This document shows, piece after piece, positions 17,441 to 26,629 of a stretch of DNA of 64,000 nt (position 1 is its first letter; every line of letters starts with the position of its first letter). The stretch comes from Pseudomonas marginalis (GTDB lineage Bacteria > Pseudomonadota > Gammaproteobacteria > Pseudomonadales > Pseudomonadaceae), in the NCBI RefSeq assembly GCF_024169655.1, contig NZ_JALJWV010000001.1:2981001-3045000 (forward strand). Direction: 5' to 3'. A program made the translations under genes and the position numbers. The notes under the pieces are model-generated. The model ran no database searches. It was not told where the DNA came from and saw only the letters and a program-made list of their open reading frames with translations.

Positions 17441-18586
17441 ATGAACACGTTGAGTCCCGACCTCGATAACGGCGCGCGCCAGGCGGCCTTGCTGACGGTA
17501 CACCAGATGGCGGAAGCCGACCGGCTATCGGTGGTTGCCGGAGTGTCGTCTTTCGAGTTGATGAGCAATGCCGGTGCGGCGGTGGCGCGCGAAATCGAGC
17601 GCCGCTGGACACCCCGGCCGCTGCTGGTGCTCTGCGGGCCGGGCAACAACGGCGGCGATGGTTTTGTCAGCGCATACCGACTTGCGCAAGCGGGCTGGCC
17701 AGTGAGGGTGGCGATGTGGGGCAGTCGAGCGGCCCTGAAAGGCGAAGCCTGGCAACATGCACAGCGTTGGCAGGGCGAGGTTCAAGCCCTGAGCCCCGCG
17801 GCGCTTGAGGGGGCCGAGCTGATTGTTGACGCGGTGTTCGGCGCTGGTCTCGCCCGTGCGCTGGAGGGGCAGGTGTTGGACACCCTTGCCGCGGCTGGCC
17901 GTGGCAAGGCGCCAATTGTCGCGGTCGACACGCCCAGCGGCGTGATGGGCGATACCGGTGAGTCCTTGGGCGCGGTGGCGGCAGCCCTGACAGTGACGTT
18001 TTTTCGCAAAAAGCCCGGGCATCTGCTGTTGCCGGGGCGCGATCTGTGTGGCGAAGTCGTTGTGGCCGATATTGGCACGCCCGAAGCGGTGCTCGACGCG
18101 ATCGTCCCCCAGGCATTTGAGAATCACCCTGCGTTGTGGCGGCTCGACTTACCGCGAGCCGGTCTCGATACCGTCGAGCAAACCTTTGCTGCAACCCCCG
18201 CGATCATTGCTGCGGATGCCATGCAGGTGCTGACCCTTCACGAGGGCGAATTTCGGCGGATGTTCGACTTCGTCGGCGACAAATTGACCCGCACTCGAGC
18301 CGCTGCCCAGCGCTGCTCGGCGGTGGTTGTGCATCGAGGCAGCGACACGGTGATTGCCCGCCCCGATGGCCGCGCCGTGATCCACTGCAGCGTGCCCTCG
18401 GCCGGCACCGGCGACCTATTGGGCGACATTGTTCTGTGGTTGCTGACCCAGGGCATGCCGGCTTTTTCGGCTGCGGCAGCGGGCGTGTGGCTGCACGATG
18501 CGGCCGGTGCCGAATTCGGCCCAGGGTTACGGGCAAAAGAGGTACCGAATCTTTTACCAGGGCTATTACGTCGACTGTACGGTTGA
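17441..18586 (+). CDS. NAD(P)HX epimerase with a shortened dehydratase domain (YjeF/Nnr-like)
   Basis: 381 residues. The N-terminal epimerase half (about 15-225) looks complete: MSNAGAAVAREI, GPGNNGGDGF at 66-75, VDAVFGAG, AVDTPSGVMGDTGE and the FFRKKPGHLLLPGRDLCGEVVVADIG end. The ADP-dependent dehydratase half is only about 150 residues where about 270 is usual. It jumps from DLPRAG (about 240) to IIAADAMQVLTLHEGEFRRMF and then to the catalytic-site-like SAGTGDLLGD (321-330, Asp325). The missing part holds the KGSxGHxLVxGGS start and roughly 100 further residues. There is no frameshift, so it is an in-frame loss. ATG 17441 is preferred over TTG 17408. Epimerase activity is plausible; dehydratase activity is doubtful. 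Confidence 0.82.
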   Translation: MNTLSPDLDNGARQAALLTVHQMAEADRLSVVAGVSSFELMSNAGAAVAREIERRWTPRPLLVLCGPGNNGGDGFVSAYRLAQAGWPVRVAMWGSRAALKGEAWQHAQRWQGEVQALSPAALEGAELIVDAVFGAGLARALEGQVLDTLAAAGRGKAPIVAVDTPSGVMGDTGESLGAVAAALTVTFFRKKPGHLLLPGRDLCGEVVVADIGTPEAVLDAIVPQAFENHPALWRLDLPRAGLDTVEQTFAATPAIIAADAMQVLTLHEGEFRRMFDFVGDKLTRTRAAAQRCSAVVVHRGSDTVIARPDGRAVIHCSVPSAGTGDLLGDIVLWLLTQGMPAFSAAAAGVWLHDAAGAEFGPGLRAKEVPNLLPGLLRRLYG

Positions 18587-18808
18587 TTGTCCGTGGACGT
18601 GTCGGTGAGCGGTGTATTCCACGTCCAATGTCTGATTTGAAACCTGGATGGGCGTGCGTTTGATATTTATCAAGTACGGTTTGCCGGAAAAGAGCAGTTT
18701 AACCCGCACACGAAGGTATTCATCTTCTTAGAGCGGGCCCGTACAACCCAACCCACACCGTTGCGGAGCGAGCATGCACTGCGCTCCGCCAACACCGCCC
18801 GGGGCAGG

Positions 18809-18822
18809 TTGACTTGGATCAA
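18809..18822. promoter_or_regulatory. Anr/FNR-type box upstream of the flippase-ATPase fusion
   Basis: TTGACTTGGATCAA matches TTGAT-N4-ATCAA at 9 of 10 defined positions and lies 60 bases before the ATG at 18883. It is the third such site in the window, and all lie before genes of stress or energy metabolism. The rest of the 296-base gap (18587-18882) shows no gene. Confidence 0.7.
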
Positions 18823-18882
18823 ACGGCCCCGCCCAGAACGCGCCAGAATCGGACTCTCTGCTGACTCGCTCAGGGGCATGGT

Positions 18883-21800
18883 ATGCCTGTCAAACCGCCC
18901 ACTCCGGGTTTCATCGATCCGCCTGTACCTGAAGAGGAACAGCATTACAGCCGTTCCGCGCTGTGGCTGACGTGGCTGTTGGGAGCCGCGATGTTTGTGA
19001 CAGTGGTCGGCGTGGCACTGCAATTCACCGACGTCGAATCCTTCACGCGCTTGCTGACCCAGGCAGAGCCGCTGTGGCTGGTCGGCGCCCTGGCGTTGCA
19101 AGTCTTGACCTATATGGCGCAAGGGCAGGTCTTTCGGGTGGTGCTCAAGGCCGGGGCACAGCCGCTTTCACTCTGGGAGGCGGGCAAACTGAGTGTGATG
19201 AAGCTGTTTGTCGATCAGGCCCTGCCGTCCTCCGGCATCAGCGGCGCCTTTGCGGTAGTGGCCTCGTTCGTCCGCCTTGGCTTCGCCAAACCGCTGGTGC
19301 TGGCCAGCCTGGTGCTGGATTTGTCCGGGTATTTCCTGGCGTATGCGGTGTCGGTCGGCGTGGCGTTACCGGTGGTGATCTTACAGGGCCATGCCACGCC
19401 GGCGGTCATCACCGCGTGCCTGGTGTTCGTCGCCGTCAGCCTGCTTCTGGCAATGATCACGCCCAGGCTGGCCGGCAATCGACACCTGGTAGCGCATTTG
19501 CCGGGGCAGCATTTTTCGATTGTCGCCAGAATCGCTTCATTGCTCACGGGGGCGGACAAACAACTGGTTCGCAGCCGAGGGTTACTCTGGCGCATTACCT
19601 TGCTGGAACTGCTGATCATCGTGCTCGACAGCGCCACGTTGTGGGTGCTGGTGCGTGCGCTGGGGGTGTCCGCGCCGCCGCTGGGGCTGTTTGCCGGCTT
19701 TATGCTGGCCAGCGTGCTGCGCAGTATCGGCATTGTGCCGGGCGGGCTCGGGGCCTTTGAGGCGGCGGCGGTGGTCACGCTGCATTGGGTCGGGGTAAAC
19801 ATCGCGGTGGCGCTATCGGCCACGTTGTTATTCCGCGGGCTGACGTTCTGGTTGCCGATGCTGCCTGGCCTTTGGTTGGCCCATCGTGAATGGCGATCCA
19901 CCGCCAAGCCACCCGCATTCTTGGCAACCGGCGACTATTGGAGCCCACCGCTGTGCCAGGTGTTCAGTAACGTACAGAGCACGCCGCAGGGCTTGAGCGA
20001 GGCCGAAGCCAGCGCGCGGGTGCGCAGCGCGCCGGCCGCGGCCAAGGACCGACCGCGAGGCCTGGCCCGGCTGGTGCTGGAGCAAATGCGCACGCCCCTG
20101 GTGCTGATCCTGATCGTGGGCGCGCTGGTCGCCGTGGTGGTGGGGGACTGGCTGGATGCGGCGATTATCGGCTGCATTGTGCTGATCAGCGCGGTTCTCA
20201 GCGCCTGGTATGAAAATCGCGCCAGTACGGCGGTGGAGCAACTGCGCAGCAAGATCGCGCAGCGCGCCACGGTGCGTCGCGATGGCAAGCCCGTGGACAT
20301 CGCCGCCAGCGCGGTGGTGCCGGGGGATATCCTGTTGCTCAGCGCTGGCAGCCTGATCGCAGCCGATGGCCGAATCCTGCAGGCGCTCGATTGCTTCATC
20401 GGTGAAGGCCTGCTCACCGGTGAAACCTTCCCGGTGGAAAAGTTGCCCGGCGACTGCACCGCCGATGCCACACTCGGGCAGCGGCATAATTGCGTGTTCA
20501 TGGGCACCTCGGTGCGCAGCGGCACCGCCGAGGTGCTGGTCACGCGCTACGCCCCGGAGAGCGAAATCGGGCGCATCGCCAAGACGCTGACCCTACGCCC
20601 ACCCGAGACGGAGTTCGAGCGCGGCCTGCGCCGGTTCGGCGGCTTGCTGTTGCGGGTGATGCTGGTGATCACGATCGTGGTGTTCGGCATCAATATCCTG
20701 CTGCACCGTCCCGCCCTCGACACTCTGTTGTTCGCCATCGCTTTGTCCATCGGGCTGTCGCCGGAACTGTTACCGGCGATCCTGAGCATCACGCTGGCCA
20801 AAGGCGCGCAACGCATGGCGGCCAAAGGGGTCATCGTGCGTCACCTCAATGCGATTGAAAACCTCGGGGCGATGGACATCCTGTGTACCGACAAGACCGG
20901 GACGCTAACCCGCGGTGTCGTGGTGCTGGACGGCGCAATGAATGTCGAGGGCAATGTCGATGCCAATATCCTGCAACTGGCGGTGTTCAACGCCAGCCTG
21001 CAGACCGGCATGCGCAACGCCATGGACGATGCAATTACCCTGGCCGGCAAAACCCTGGCGCCATGCCCAGGCGCGAGCAAACTCGATGAAGTGCCGTATG
21101 ACTTCGTGCGCAAGCGCCTGAGCGTGGTGGTCGCGAATGCGCCAGAGGCCGCCCGGCTGATGGTGACCAAGGGGGCGTTGGACAACGTGCTCGAGGTCTG
21201 CACGCAGGTGCGCAGCGGCGAACAACTGCTGGCGCTGAGCGATACCGAGCGCGCCACGATTGCGCAGCGTTTCGCCGACTGGAGCGAGCAGGGCTTCAGG
21301 GTCCTGGGCCTGGCCACGCGGGTTTTGCCGGAGCAGCCGCATTACGGCCGGGATGAAGAAAAGGACATGACCTTCCGCGGCTTTCTGTTGTTCTTCGACC
21401 CGCCGGAGCCGGGCGTGAAAGACACCCTTGCCACGCTTGAGCGCCTGGGTGTGCAAGTGAAGATCATCAGTGGCGACAGCCATCTGGTCGCCCGTCACGT
21501 AGGCAGGGCAGTGGGCCTGCCCGTGGAGCGGATCATCACCGGTGCAGAGCTGGCGGCCATGAAAGACGAAGCGTTGATGCACCTGGCGCCGCTGACCACG
21601 CTGTTTGCCGAGGTCGACCCCAACCAGAAGGAACGCATCATCCGCGCCCTGCAGAAGACCGGGCACGTCGTCGGCTACATGGGCGATGGCATCAACGATG
21701 CCCCGGCGCTTCAAGTCGCCGATATCGGGATCTCGGTGGACAACGCCGCCGACGTGGCCAAGCAGGCCGCCGACTTCGTGTTGCTGGAGCACAACCTCGA

Positions 21801-22470
21801 CGTATTGCGCGAAGGCATCGAAGAGGGCCGGCATACCTTTGCCAATACCTTGAAGTACATTTCCATCGTCTCCAGTGCCAATTTCGGCAACATGATCAGC
21901 ATGGCCCTGGCTTCGTTGGTATTGCCGTTCCTGCCGATGCTGGCCAAGCAAATACTGCTCAACAACTTCCTGTCTGACATCCCCTCCATGGGGATTGCCA
22001 GTGACAACGTCGACCGCGAATGGGAAAACACCCCGCACCGCTGGAACATCAGCGAAATCCGCAACTTCATGGTGGTGTTCGGGCTGGTCAGTTCCCTGTT
22101 CGATGTGCTCACGTTCGCCGCGCTGTACCTGCTGGCAGAGAAGGGCGCCGAAGTATTTCGCAGCGGCTGGTTCGTCGAGTCGCTGCTGACCCAACTGCTG
22201 ACGATCTTCATCGTGCGCACCTACCGCCCGTTCTACCAAAGCCGTCCGGCGACACTGCTGTTGCTCAGCGCCGCGGCCATCGGCCTGCTGGCCGTCGGGC
22301 TGCCTTACAGCCCGATCGCGTCTTGGTTCGGCCTAGTGCCCTTGCCACTGCCGATCCTGCTGACGGTGCTGGCAATCAGCCTGGTCTACATGGGCGCGGC
22401 GGAATGGGTCAAGCGGCTCTTTTACCGTCGCCAGCGGTTGAACCGCGCCCGCGCTGCCACACTTTCTTGA
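18883..22470 (+). CDS. Fusion: flippase-like (LPG-synthase TM/UPF0104) domain + MgtA-type P-type ATPase
   Basis: 1195 residues in one unbroken frame. Residues about 20-345 form 7-8 membrane helices of the lysylphosphatidylglycerol-synthase-TM/flippase-like family (QALPSSGISGAFAVVASFVRLG, SIGIVPGGLGAFEAAAV). Residues about 365-1180 are a P3B-type magnesium-transporting ATPase: actuator GEGLLTGETFPVEK, helix M4 SIGLSPELLPAI, phosphorylation site DKTGT with Asp670, and hinge GDGINDAPAL at 934. The C-terminal helices include LLNNFLSDIPSMGIASDNVD. MgtA itself is about 900 residues, so the ATPase part is near complete but lacks the usual long N-terminal tail. ATG 18883 has AGGGGC upstream. The ion and the lipid role are inferred. 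Confidence 0.9.
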   Translation: MPVKPPTPGFIDPPVPEEEQHYSRSALWLTWLLGAAMFVTVVGVALQFTDVESFTRLLTQAEPLWLVGALALQVLTYMAQGQVFRVVLKAGAQPLSLWEAGKLSVMKLFVDQALPSSGISGAFAVVASFVRLGFAKPLVLASLVLDLSGYFLAYAVSVGVALPVVILQGHATPAVITACLVFVAVSLLLAMITPRLAGNRHLVAHLPGQHFSIVARIASLLTGADKQLVRSRGLLWRITLLELLIIVLDSATLWVLVRALGVSAPPLGLFAGFMLASVLRSIGIVPGGLGAFEAAAVVTLHWVGVNIAVALSATLLFRGLTFWLPMLPGLWLAHREWRSTAKPPAFLATGDYWSPPLCQVFSNVQSTPQGLSEAEASARVRSAPAAAKDRPRGLARLVLEQMRTPLVLILIVGALVAVVVGDWLDAAIIGCIVLISAVLSAWYENRASTAVEQLRSKIAQRATVRRDGKPVDIAASAVVPGDILLLSAGSLIAADGRILQALDCFIGEGLLTGETFPVEKLPGDCTADATLGQRHNCVFMGTSVRSGTAEVLVTRYAPESEIGRIAKTLTLRPPETEFERGLRRFGGLLLRVMLVITIVVFGINILLHRPALDTLLFAIALSIGLSPELLPAILSITLAKGAQRMAAKGVIVRHLNAIENLGAMDILCTDKTGTLTRGVVVLDGAMNVEGNVDANILQLAVFNASLQTGMRNAMDDAITLAGKTLAPCPGASKLDEVPYDFVRKRLSVVVANAPEAARLMVTKGALDNVLEVCTQVRSGEQLLALSDTERATIAQRFADWSEQGFRVLGLATRVLPEQPHYGRDEEKDMTFRGFLLFFDPPEPGVKDTLATLERLGVQVKIISGDSHLVARHVGRAVGLPVERIITGAELAAMKDEALMHLAPLTTLFAEVDPNQKERIIRALQKTGHVVGYMGDGINDAPALQVADIGISVDNAADVAKQAADFVLLEHNLDVLREGIEEGRHTFANTLKYISIVSSANFGNMISMALASLVLPFLPMLAKQILLNNFLSDIPSMGIASDNVDREWENTPHRWNISEIRNFMVVFGLVSSLFDVLTFAALYLLAEKGAEVFRSGWFVESLLTQLLTIFIVRTYRPFYQSRPATLLLLSAAAIGLLAVGLPYSPIASWFGLVPLPLPILLTVLAISLVYMGAAEWVKRLFYRRQRLNRARAATLS

Positions 22471-22635
22471 TTCCAGACTTGCCATCAACCGCGCAACTAC
22501 GCGATGTACTAGCTTCATGGCAAGCAGGTGGCAGTATGGCGTGCAATCATAGGAGGTGAACCGAGTGTGCACTTAAGGAATGGGCCGTACTCAATAAACG
22601 TCGAATGGACATAAAGACAATGACCGCGAGGGTGA

Positions 22636-23775
22636 ATGATGTTTAGGGATGAAAAAGAAATGCAGGAGGCGATGGGGGTTCATCTTCGAGAATTTAGCGG
22701 TCTAGGCGATATAATTATTCCGTGTGAGTACGAAAAAGACGGTGATGCACGGCGTAACCGCATCATCGAGTCGTATGAGTATTGCTGGAAGTGTGTGCGT
22801 GAGACGGTGCTTGTTAGTCAAGATAAAAATATTTCTCTATTCGCGTCGGAAATAATAAAGCCTGACTTTCTGTTGTACGACCCCGGGATGGAAACATTCG
22901 TAGTGGTCGAGCTCAAGAACTCTTCAAATCCCACAAGAGAAGCGGGGACAGAGTTGGGCGCATATACAAACGCCATTAAGGCGCATTTCCCACTCATTTC
23001 AAACGGTGATGTGATTTGCGTGATCGTCTCAAGTCACTGGCCGACGCTTTTAAGAAATTATTTGTTTAGTGAGATATTTTGGCACAAAAGAAACATTCTA
23101 TGCCTGCAGCCAAAATCCACCTCGCCATTGCAGCTTGAACATCTTCCGCCGGAAAAGCTCCTCAATGCCAGTACATCATTGAAATTCAATAAGAATACCT
23201 TTTCTGGTCTTCAGAATTGCATATACGCAAATAACATATACAGCGGGGGTGATATTGAGGATTTGGACAAATATCTGGAGCAAATAAAGTCTGCGTTTGA
23301 GCGGATTGTTAGAAAGTCTAATGAAATCAATTCACATGGATTCGCCTTCCTGTGGCGAGATTTGAGAGAACATACTGTAGCCAGATACAGTATTACGTAC
23401 CTTGATATCAATCCGTGTGAGAAGTTTCAGCGCTACGAAGTCAGTATCCCGAACAAGATATCTGAATCTCTACATGACGTTATTACAGAGTGGGAGACCT
23501 CCGGAGTTACCTACTCGACAATTAATACAATTTCGAAGGGTGACTACTTTCTCAAGAATATAGCAGGCCCCGTGCCTGAAGCTCCATCGCCTTGGCGGAC
23601 GCTAAGGAAATTTATGCTTGACCATAGCGAGCTTATTTCTTTCAGGGCGTGGGGGGTTTTGGCAGATCTTCATGAGGAAGCACTTCTGGAGGAGTATAAA
23701 TCTGATGGGGGTACTACGAAATATGACTGTCCTGCATTTGGTTTGAGATTTATATCGAGTATTGTTCCAGATTGA
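22636..23775 (+). CDS. Orphan PD-(D/E)XK nuclease-like protein
   Basis: 379 residues, clearly more AT-rich than its neighbours. A PD-(D/E)XK core is visible: IIKPDFLLYD (Asp77) followed by FVVVELKNSS (Glu92, Lys94) and an acidic helix TELGAYTNAI. The spacing fits restriction-endonuclease-like folds such as DUF4263/Shedu-type proteins. The C-terminal about 250 residues carry no motif I recognise. The start is one of two adjacent ATGs (22636 or 22639) after GAGGG. There is no methylase, helicase or toxin partner nearby. It may be a single-gene defence or DNA-repair nuclease acquired horizontally; that role is inference. Confidence 0.6.
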   Translation: MMFRDEKEMQEAMGVHLREFSGLGDIIIPCEYEKDGDARRNRIIESYEYCWKCVRETVLVSQDKNISLFASEIIKPDFLLYDPGMETFVVVELKNSSNPTREAGTELGAYTNAIKAHFPLISNGDVICVIVSSHWPTLLRNYLFSEIFWHKRNILCLQPKSTSPLQLEHLPPEKLLNASTSLKFNKNTFSGLQNCIYANNIYSGGDIEDLDKYLEQIKSAFERIVRKSNEINSHGFAFLWRDLREHTVARYSITYLDINPCEKFQRYEVSIPNKISESLHDVITEWETSGVTYSTINTISKGDYFLKNIAGPVPEAPSPWRTLRKFMLDHSELISFRAWGVLADLHEEALLEEYKSDGGTTKYDCPAFGLRFISSIVPD

Positions 23776-24137
23776 TGTGTATTGGGGTCACGCCAGGAAG
23801 GAGCAATGGCGCGCAAATACCAAAAGCAAAACCGCGCCGTCGTGAATAACACGAGGTCGAGGTTCGGGGTTCGGGGTTCGTGAAAGGGAGGCTATAGGTT
23901 GGTGAAAGCGGCTAATTGGACGCCTATCCAGCATAGCACCTAATTTAACATAATATACATTATGCGAACCGTCGTGTGTAGAGCTGGGGGGCTCTCGGGT
24001 GAGATTTTAAGCCTGGCACTGACTCTCGCCACCTCAGGCCGAAAAAACAAACCCTCCATTTCACTTGCCAGCTTGCAACCCTGGTTTTCATTCTTCAGGA
24101 TAACGTCCCATTCCAACGTTTGAATAAGGTTCTTCCC
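23776..24137. other. Intergenic region with short repeats
   Basis: This 362-base gap shows no gene. It holds a small tandem repeat at 23861-23880 (GGTTCG, then GGGTTCG twice) and an AT-rich inverted repeat CATAAT-ATAC-ATTATG at 23949-23964. The composition change from the AT-rich upstream gene ends here, so it may be the right boundary of an acquired piece. Confidence 0.5.
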
Positions 24138-24755
24138 ATGAAGCTACTGCGCATCTGGCGTGAGCGTCAGGAACGCAAAGCGCTGCGTGCACTGCCGAAG
24201 CTTGAGCGTGCAACACAAAAACTGCGTAACCGTTATCCGCAATTCAGCTTTGGTATTGGCACCTATGGCGATCTCAAGGTACATGACTGGCATGAAGGAA
24301 CGACATTGCGCGTAGGCGCTTATACGTCGATTGCCGGCAACGTGGAAGTGTATCTGGGCGGTCATCATCGCATCGACTGGCTAAGCTGTTATCCGTTTCC
24401 CGCCAAGGTCGAAGAAGTTGCCTATATCACTGACTTCGGCGGCAGCAATGGCGACGTAGTGATCGGCAATGATTGCTGGATCAGTTCCCATGCAAAAATT
24501 CTTTCGGGTATCACCATTGGCGATGGCGCCGTAGTGGCGGCCGGTGCGTTGGTGACCAAAGATGTGGCGCCCTATTCCATAGTCGGCGGAAACCCGGCCA
24601 AGTTTATCCGTTGGCGTTTTGATGAGCCTGTTCGCCAGGTCTTGGAACAATCCGCCTGGTGGTATTGGCCTGAGACCGAGGTACGCAGTGTCGCGCATCT
24701 GCTGTGCTCCTCTGATATCGAGCCGTTTATCGAGTACTTAAAACAACGCCAGTAA
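24138..24755 (+). CDS. CatB-type hexapeptide-repeat O-acetyltransferase
   Basis: 205 residues from ATG 24138, with AAGG eight bases upstream. The left-handed beta-helix repeats run through LRVGAYTSIAGNVEVYLGGHHRIDW, DVVIGNDCWISSHAKILSGITIGDGAVVAAGALVTKDVAPYSIVGGNPAKFIRWRF. The GGHHRIDW segment contains the catalytic-type His of xenobiotic acetyltransferases (CatB/Vat) and related sugar O-acetyltransferases. The acceptor could be a sugar or antibiotic-like hydroxyl; it is not predictable. It stands alone between an AT-rich nuclease gene and a chemoreceptor. Confidence 0.85.
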   Translation: MKLLRIWRERQERKALRALPKLERATQKLRNRYPQFSFGIGTYGDLKVHDWHEGTTLRVGAYTSIAGNVEVYLGGHHRIDWLSCYPFPAKVEEVAYITDFGGSNGDVVIGNDCWISSHAKILSGITIGDGAVVAAGALVTKDVAPYSIVGGNPAKFIRWRFDEPVRQVLEQSAWWYWPETEVRSVAHLLCSSDIEPFIEYLKQRQ

Positions 24756-24764
24756 GGTGGAAAA

Positions 24765-24802
24765 ATATAACTCAACTAAATAGATGTTTAGTTGAGTTAT
24801 AT
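24765..24802. terminator. Perfect AT-rich 16-bp inverted repeat, probable bidirectional terminator
   Basis: ATATAACTCAACTAAA and its exact complement flank a 6-base loop (TAGATG). It lies between the convergent acetyltransferase and chemoreceptor stops. The stem is long but AT-rich, with an A-run on the left side giving a U-run for minus-strand transcripts. Confidence 0.65.
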
Positions 24803-24816
24803 ATCAGCTGTGATGC

Positions 24817-26439
24817 TCAAAGCCGAAATCGATCCACCGACTGCGACAACTTCCCCGCCAACGCGGACAACTCGTCCGTCGTCGAGGCCGTCTTGCCGAT
24901 CACCTGGCTATTGCGCTCCGACATACTGGCAATCATCTCCACTTGATGGGCAATTTCGTTGCTGGCCAGGCTTTGCTCGCTGATGGTGCGGGAGATGTCG
25001 TTGACCAACTCGGTGGTGTTGAGGGTGGCCTGGAGAATCTCGCGGATGGCGCGCTCGACTTCAGCAGTCACCGCCATGCCCTTGTCCACTTGAGTGACGC
25101 CCTCCTCCATGCTGGTCACCGCTTCCCGGGTGTTTTGCTGGATGCGGCCGACCATGCTGGCAATCTCCTGGGTCGACGCGCTGGTGCGTCCGGCCAGGCT
25201 GCGCACCTCATCGGCGACCACCGCAAAACCGCGCCCCTGTTCACCGGCGCGGGCGGCTTCGATCGCGGCATTCAGGGCCAGCAGGTTGGTTTGATCGGCA
25301 ATGCCCTTGATAACCTGGATAATGCTGAAGATTGCCTCGGACTCCTTGTCCAGCGTGCGGATGACTTGGGCCGACTGTTGCGCCGAACGGGCAATGCCGT
25401 CCATGTCACTGACCACCTGGTGGATCACCCGACCGCCGTCCTTGGCCAAGGCTTCTGCCTGGTTGGCCATATTCAGTGCGCGTGCGGCATGTTGGGTGAT
25501 TTCCTCGATGCTGGCGGTCATTTCACTGGCGGCCGCCGCCATGGTGCTGGCGGCGGCGCTTTGCTGCTGACTGCTGCCCGCCACCTCATGGCAACCCTGG
25601 CTCAGTTGCTCGCTCATGTCATTGACGCCGTGGGCATTGCTGCGCACCACTTCGATCATGCCGCGCAAATACGCCTGCATGGTGGAGAGGCTGCGTATCA
25701 GCGCGCTGGCCTCGTCCTTGCGGTCGGGCACGACAATCGGCTCGCTCAAATTGCCACGGGCGATACTGTCAGCAATTCGGCTCGCGGCCTGCAACGGATC
25801 CATGATGCTCCGGGTAACCCAGCGGCCCTGCGCAAGGAGCAGCAGCAGGCTCGCAATCAACACCACGCCCAAGGTGACGTTGGCGTTGCTGATGGTTTGT
25901 CGGGTACCGACGCTGGTTTGCTGCGTATTGTTTTCGATCAGCTCGCTGAGGCTAGCTAGCTGACCTTCCAACTGGCTGAAAGCAGTATTGAAGGTCTCCA
26001 GTTCGCCGCGAGCGGCCTCCGGGTTGTCCAGCGCGAGTGCGACGATGCGTTCACCGGCGTTGATATAGGTATCCAGGCTGGGTTTGATTTTTTCCAGGCT
26101 GGTCTTGAGCGTGTCGCCCAGCGGCAGCTTTAGATTGTCCTCCAGCACCTGGCGGAAATGCTCGGCATGCTCCTTGAGTGAACTGCTGACTTCGGCTTTG
26201 GTGCTGGTGCTTTTACCCAACCCGACCAACATCGCCGACAACACGTCGGCGCGCAGGGCATCGTGCATCATGTCGGCTTCCATGTGGTTGCGCAGCACCG
26301 TCATGCTGGTCTCGTTATCCTGCACGGCATCGGCCATCCGACCGTTTCCCAGGTAACCGGCCAGGCTCATGATCAAAGCGGTGAGCAACCCGGTCGCAAT
26401 CAATAGCCATAAGCGTAATTTGATCGTCATGCTGGTCAT
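24817..26439 (-). CDS. Methyl-accepting chemotaxis protein
   Basis: About 540 residues. A first membrane helix ([21 protein letters not shown]) is followed by a periplasmic four-helix-bundle-type sensor region (about 35-190), a second helix ([17 protein letters not shown]), a HAMP domain ([26 protein letters not shown]) and a cytoplasmic signalling domain with the conserved hairpin tip [42 protein letters not shown]. The ligand is unknown. The start is ambiguous between ATG 26439 and 26430; an extension to 26529 has no support. It lies tail-to-tail with the acetyltransferase. Confidence 0.93.
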   Translation of the reverse strand: MTSMTIKLRLWLLIATGLLTALIMSLAGYLGNGRMADAVQDNETSMTVLRNHMEADMMHDALRADVLSAMLVGLGKSTSTKAEVSSSLKEHAEHFRQVLEDNLKLPLGDTLKTSLEKIKPSLDTYINAGERIVALALDNPEAARGELETFNTAFSQLEGQLASLSELIENNTQQTSVGTRQTISNANVTLGVVLIASLLLLLAQGRWVTRSIMDPLQAASRIADSIARGNLSEPIVVPDRKDEASALIRSLSTMQAYLRGMIEVVRSNAHGVNDMSEQLSQGCHEVAGSSQQQSAAASTMAAAASEMTASIEEITQHAARALNMANQAEALAKDGGRVIHQVVSDMDGIARSAQQSAQVIRTLDKESEAIFSIIQVIKGIADQTNLLALNAAIEAARAGEQGRGFAVVADEVRSLAGRTSASTQEIASMVGRIQQNTREAVTSMEEGVTQVDKGMAVTAEVERAIREILQATLNTTELVNDISRTISEQSLASNEIAHQVEMIASMSERNSQVIGKTASTTDELSALAGKLSQSVDRFRL

Positions 26440-26629
26440 TCCCATAGCCTGGATAGCTGGTTGGGTACCCAACCGCTTGAGCGTCGCTGATACTGTTATC
26501 GGCAGAGACTCCCTGTTATTGAAGCTCAATTGCTCAGATCTGCGCAGTTAAACTCAACGTCTTCCCCATCTTGTTTGCGCGGGGGTGGTTCTTTAAGCTG
26601 GCCGACCTTTGCTTCACCCGGAACTGCTC

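Noticed and set aside
22550..22576. GGAGGTGAACCGAGTG as start of a gene before the nuclease
   Set aside because: The strong ribosome site leads to GTG TGC ACT TAA, a three-codon frame; at most a leader peptide, with nothing to support it.
23861..23880. GGGTTCG tandem units as a CRISPR or tRNA T-loop signal
   Set aside because: Only about three 7-base units without spacers, and no cloverleaf can be drawn around the GGTTCG.
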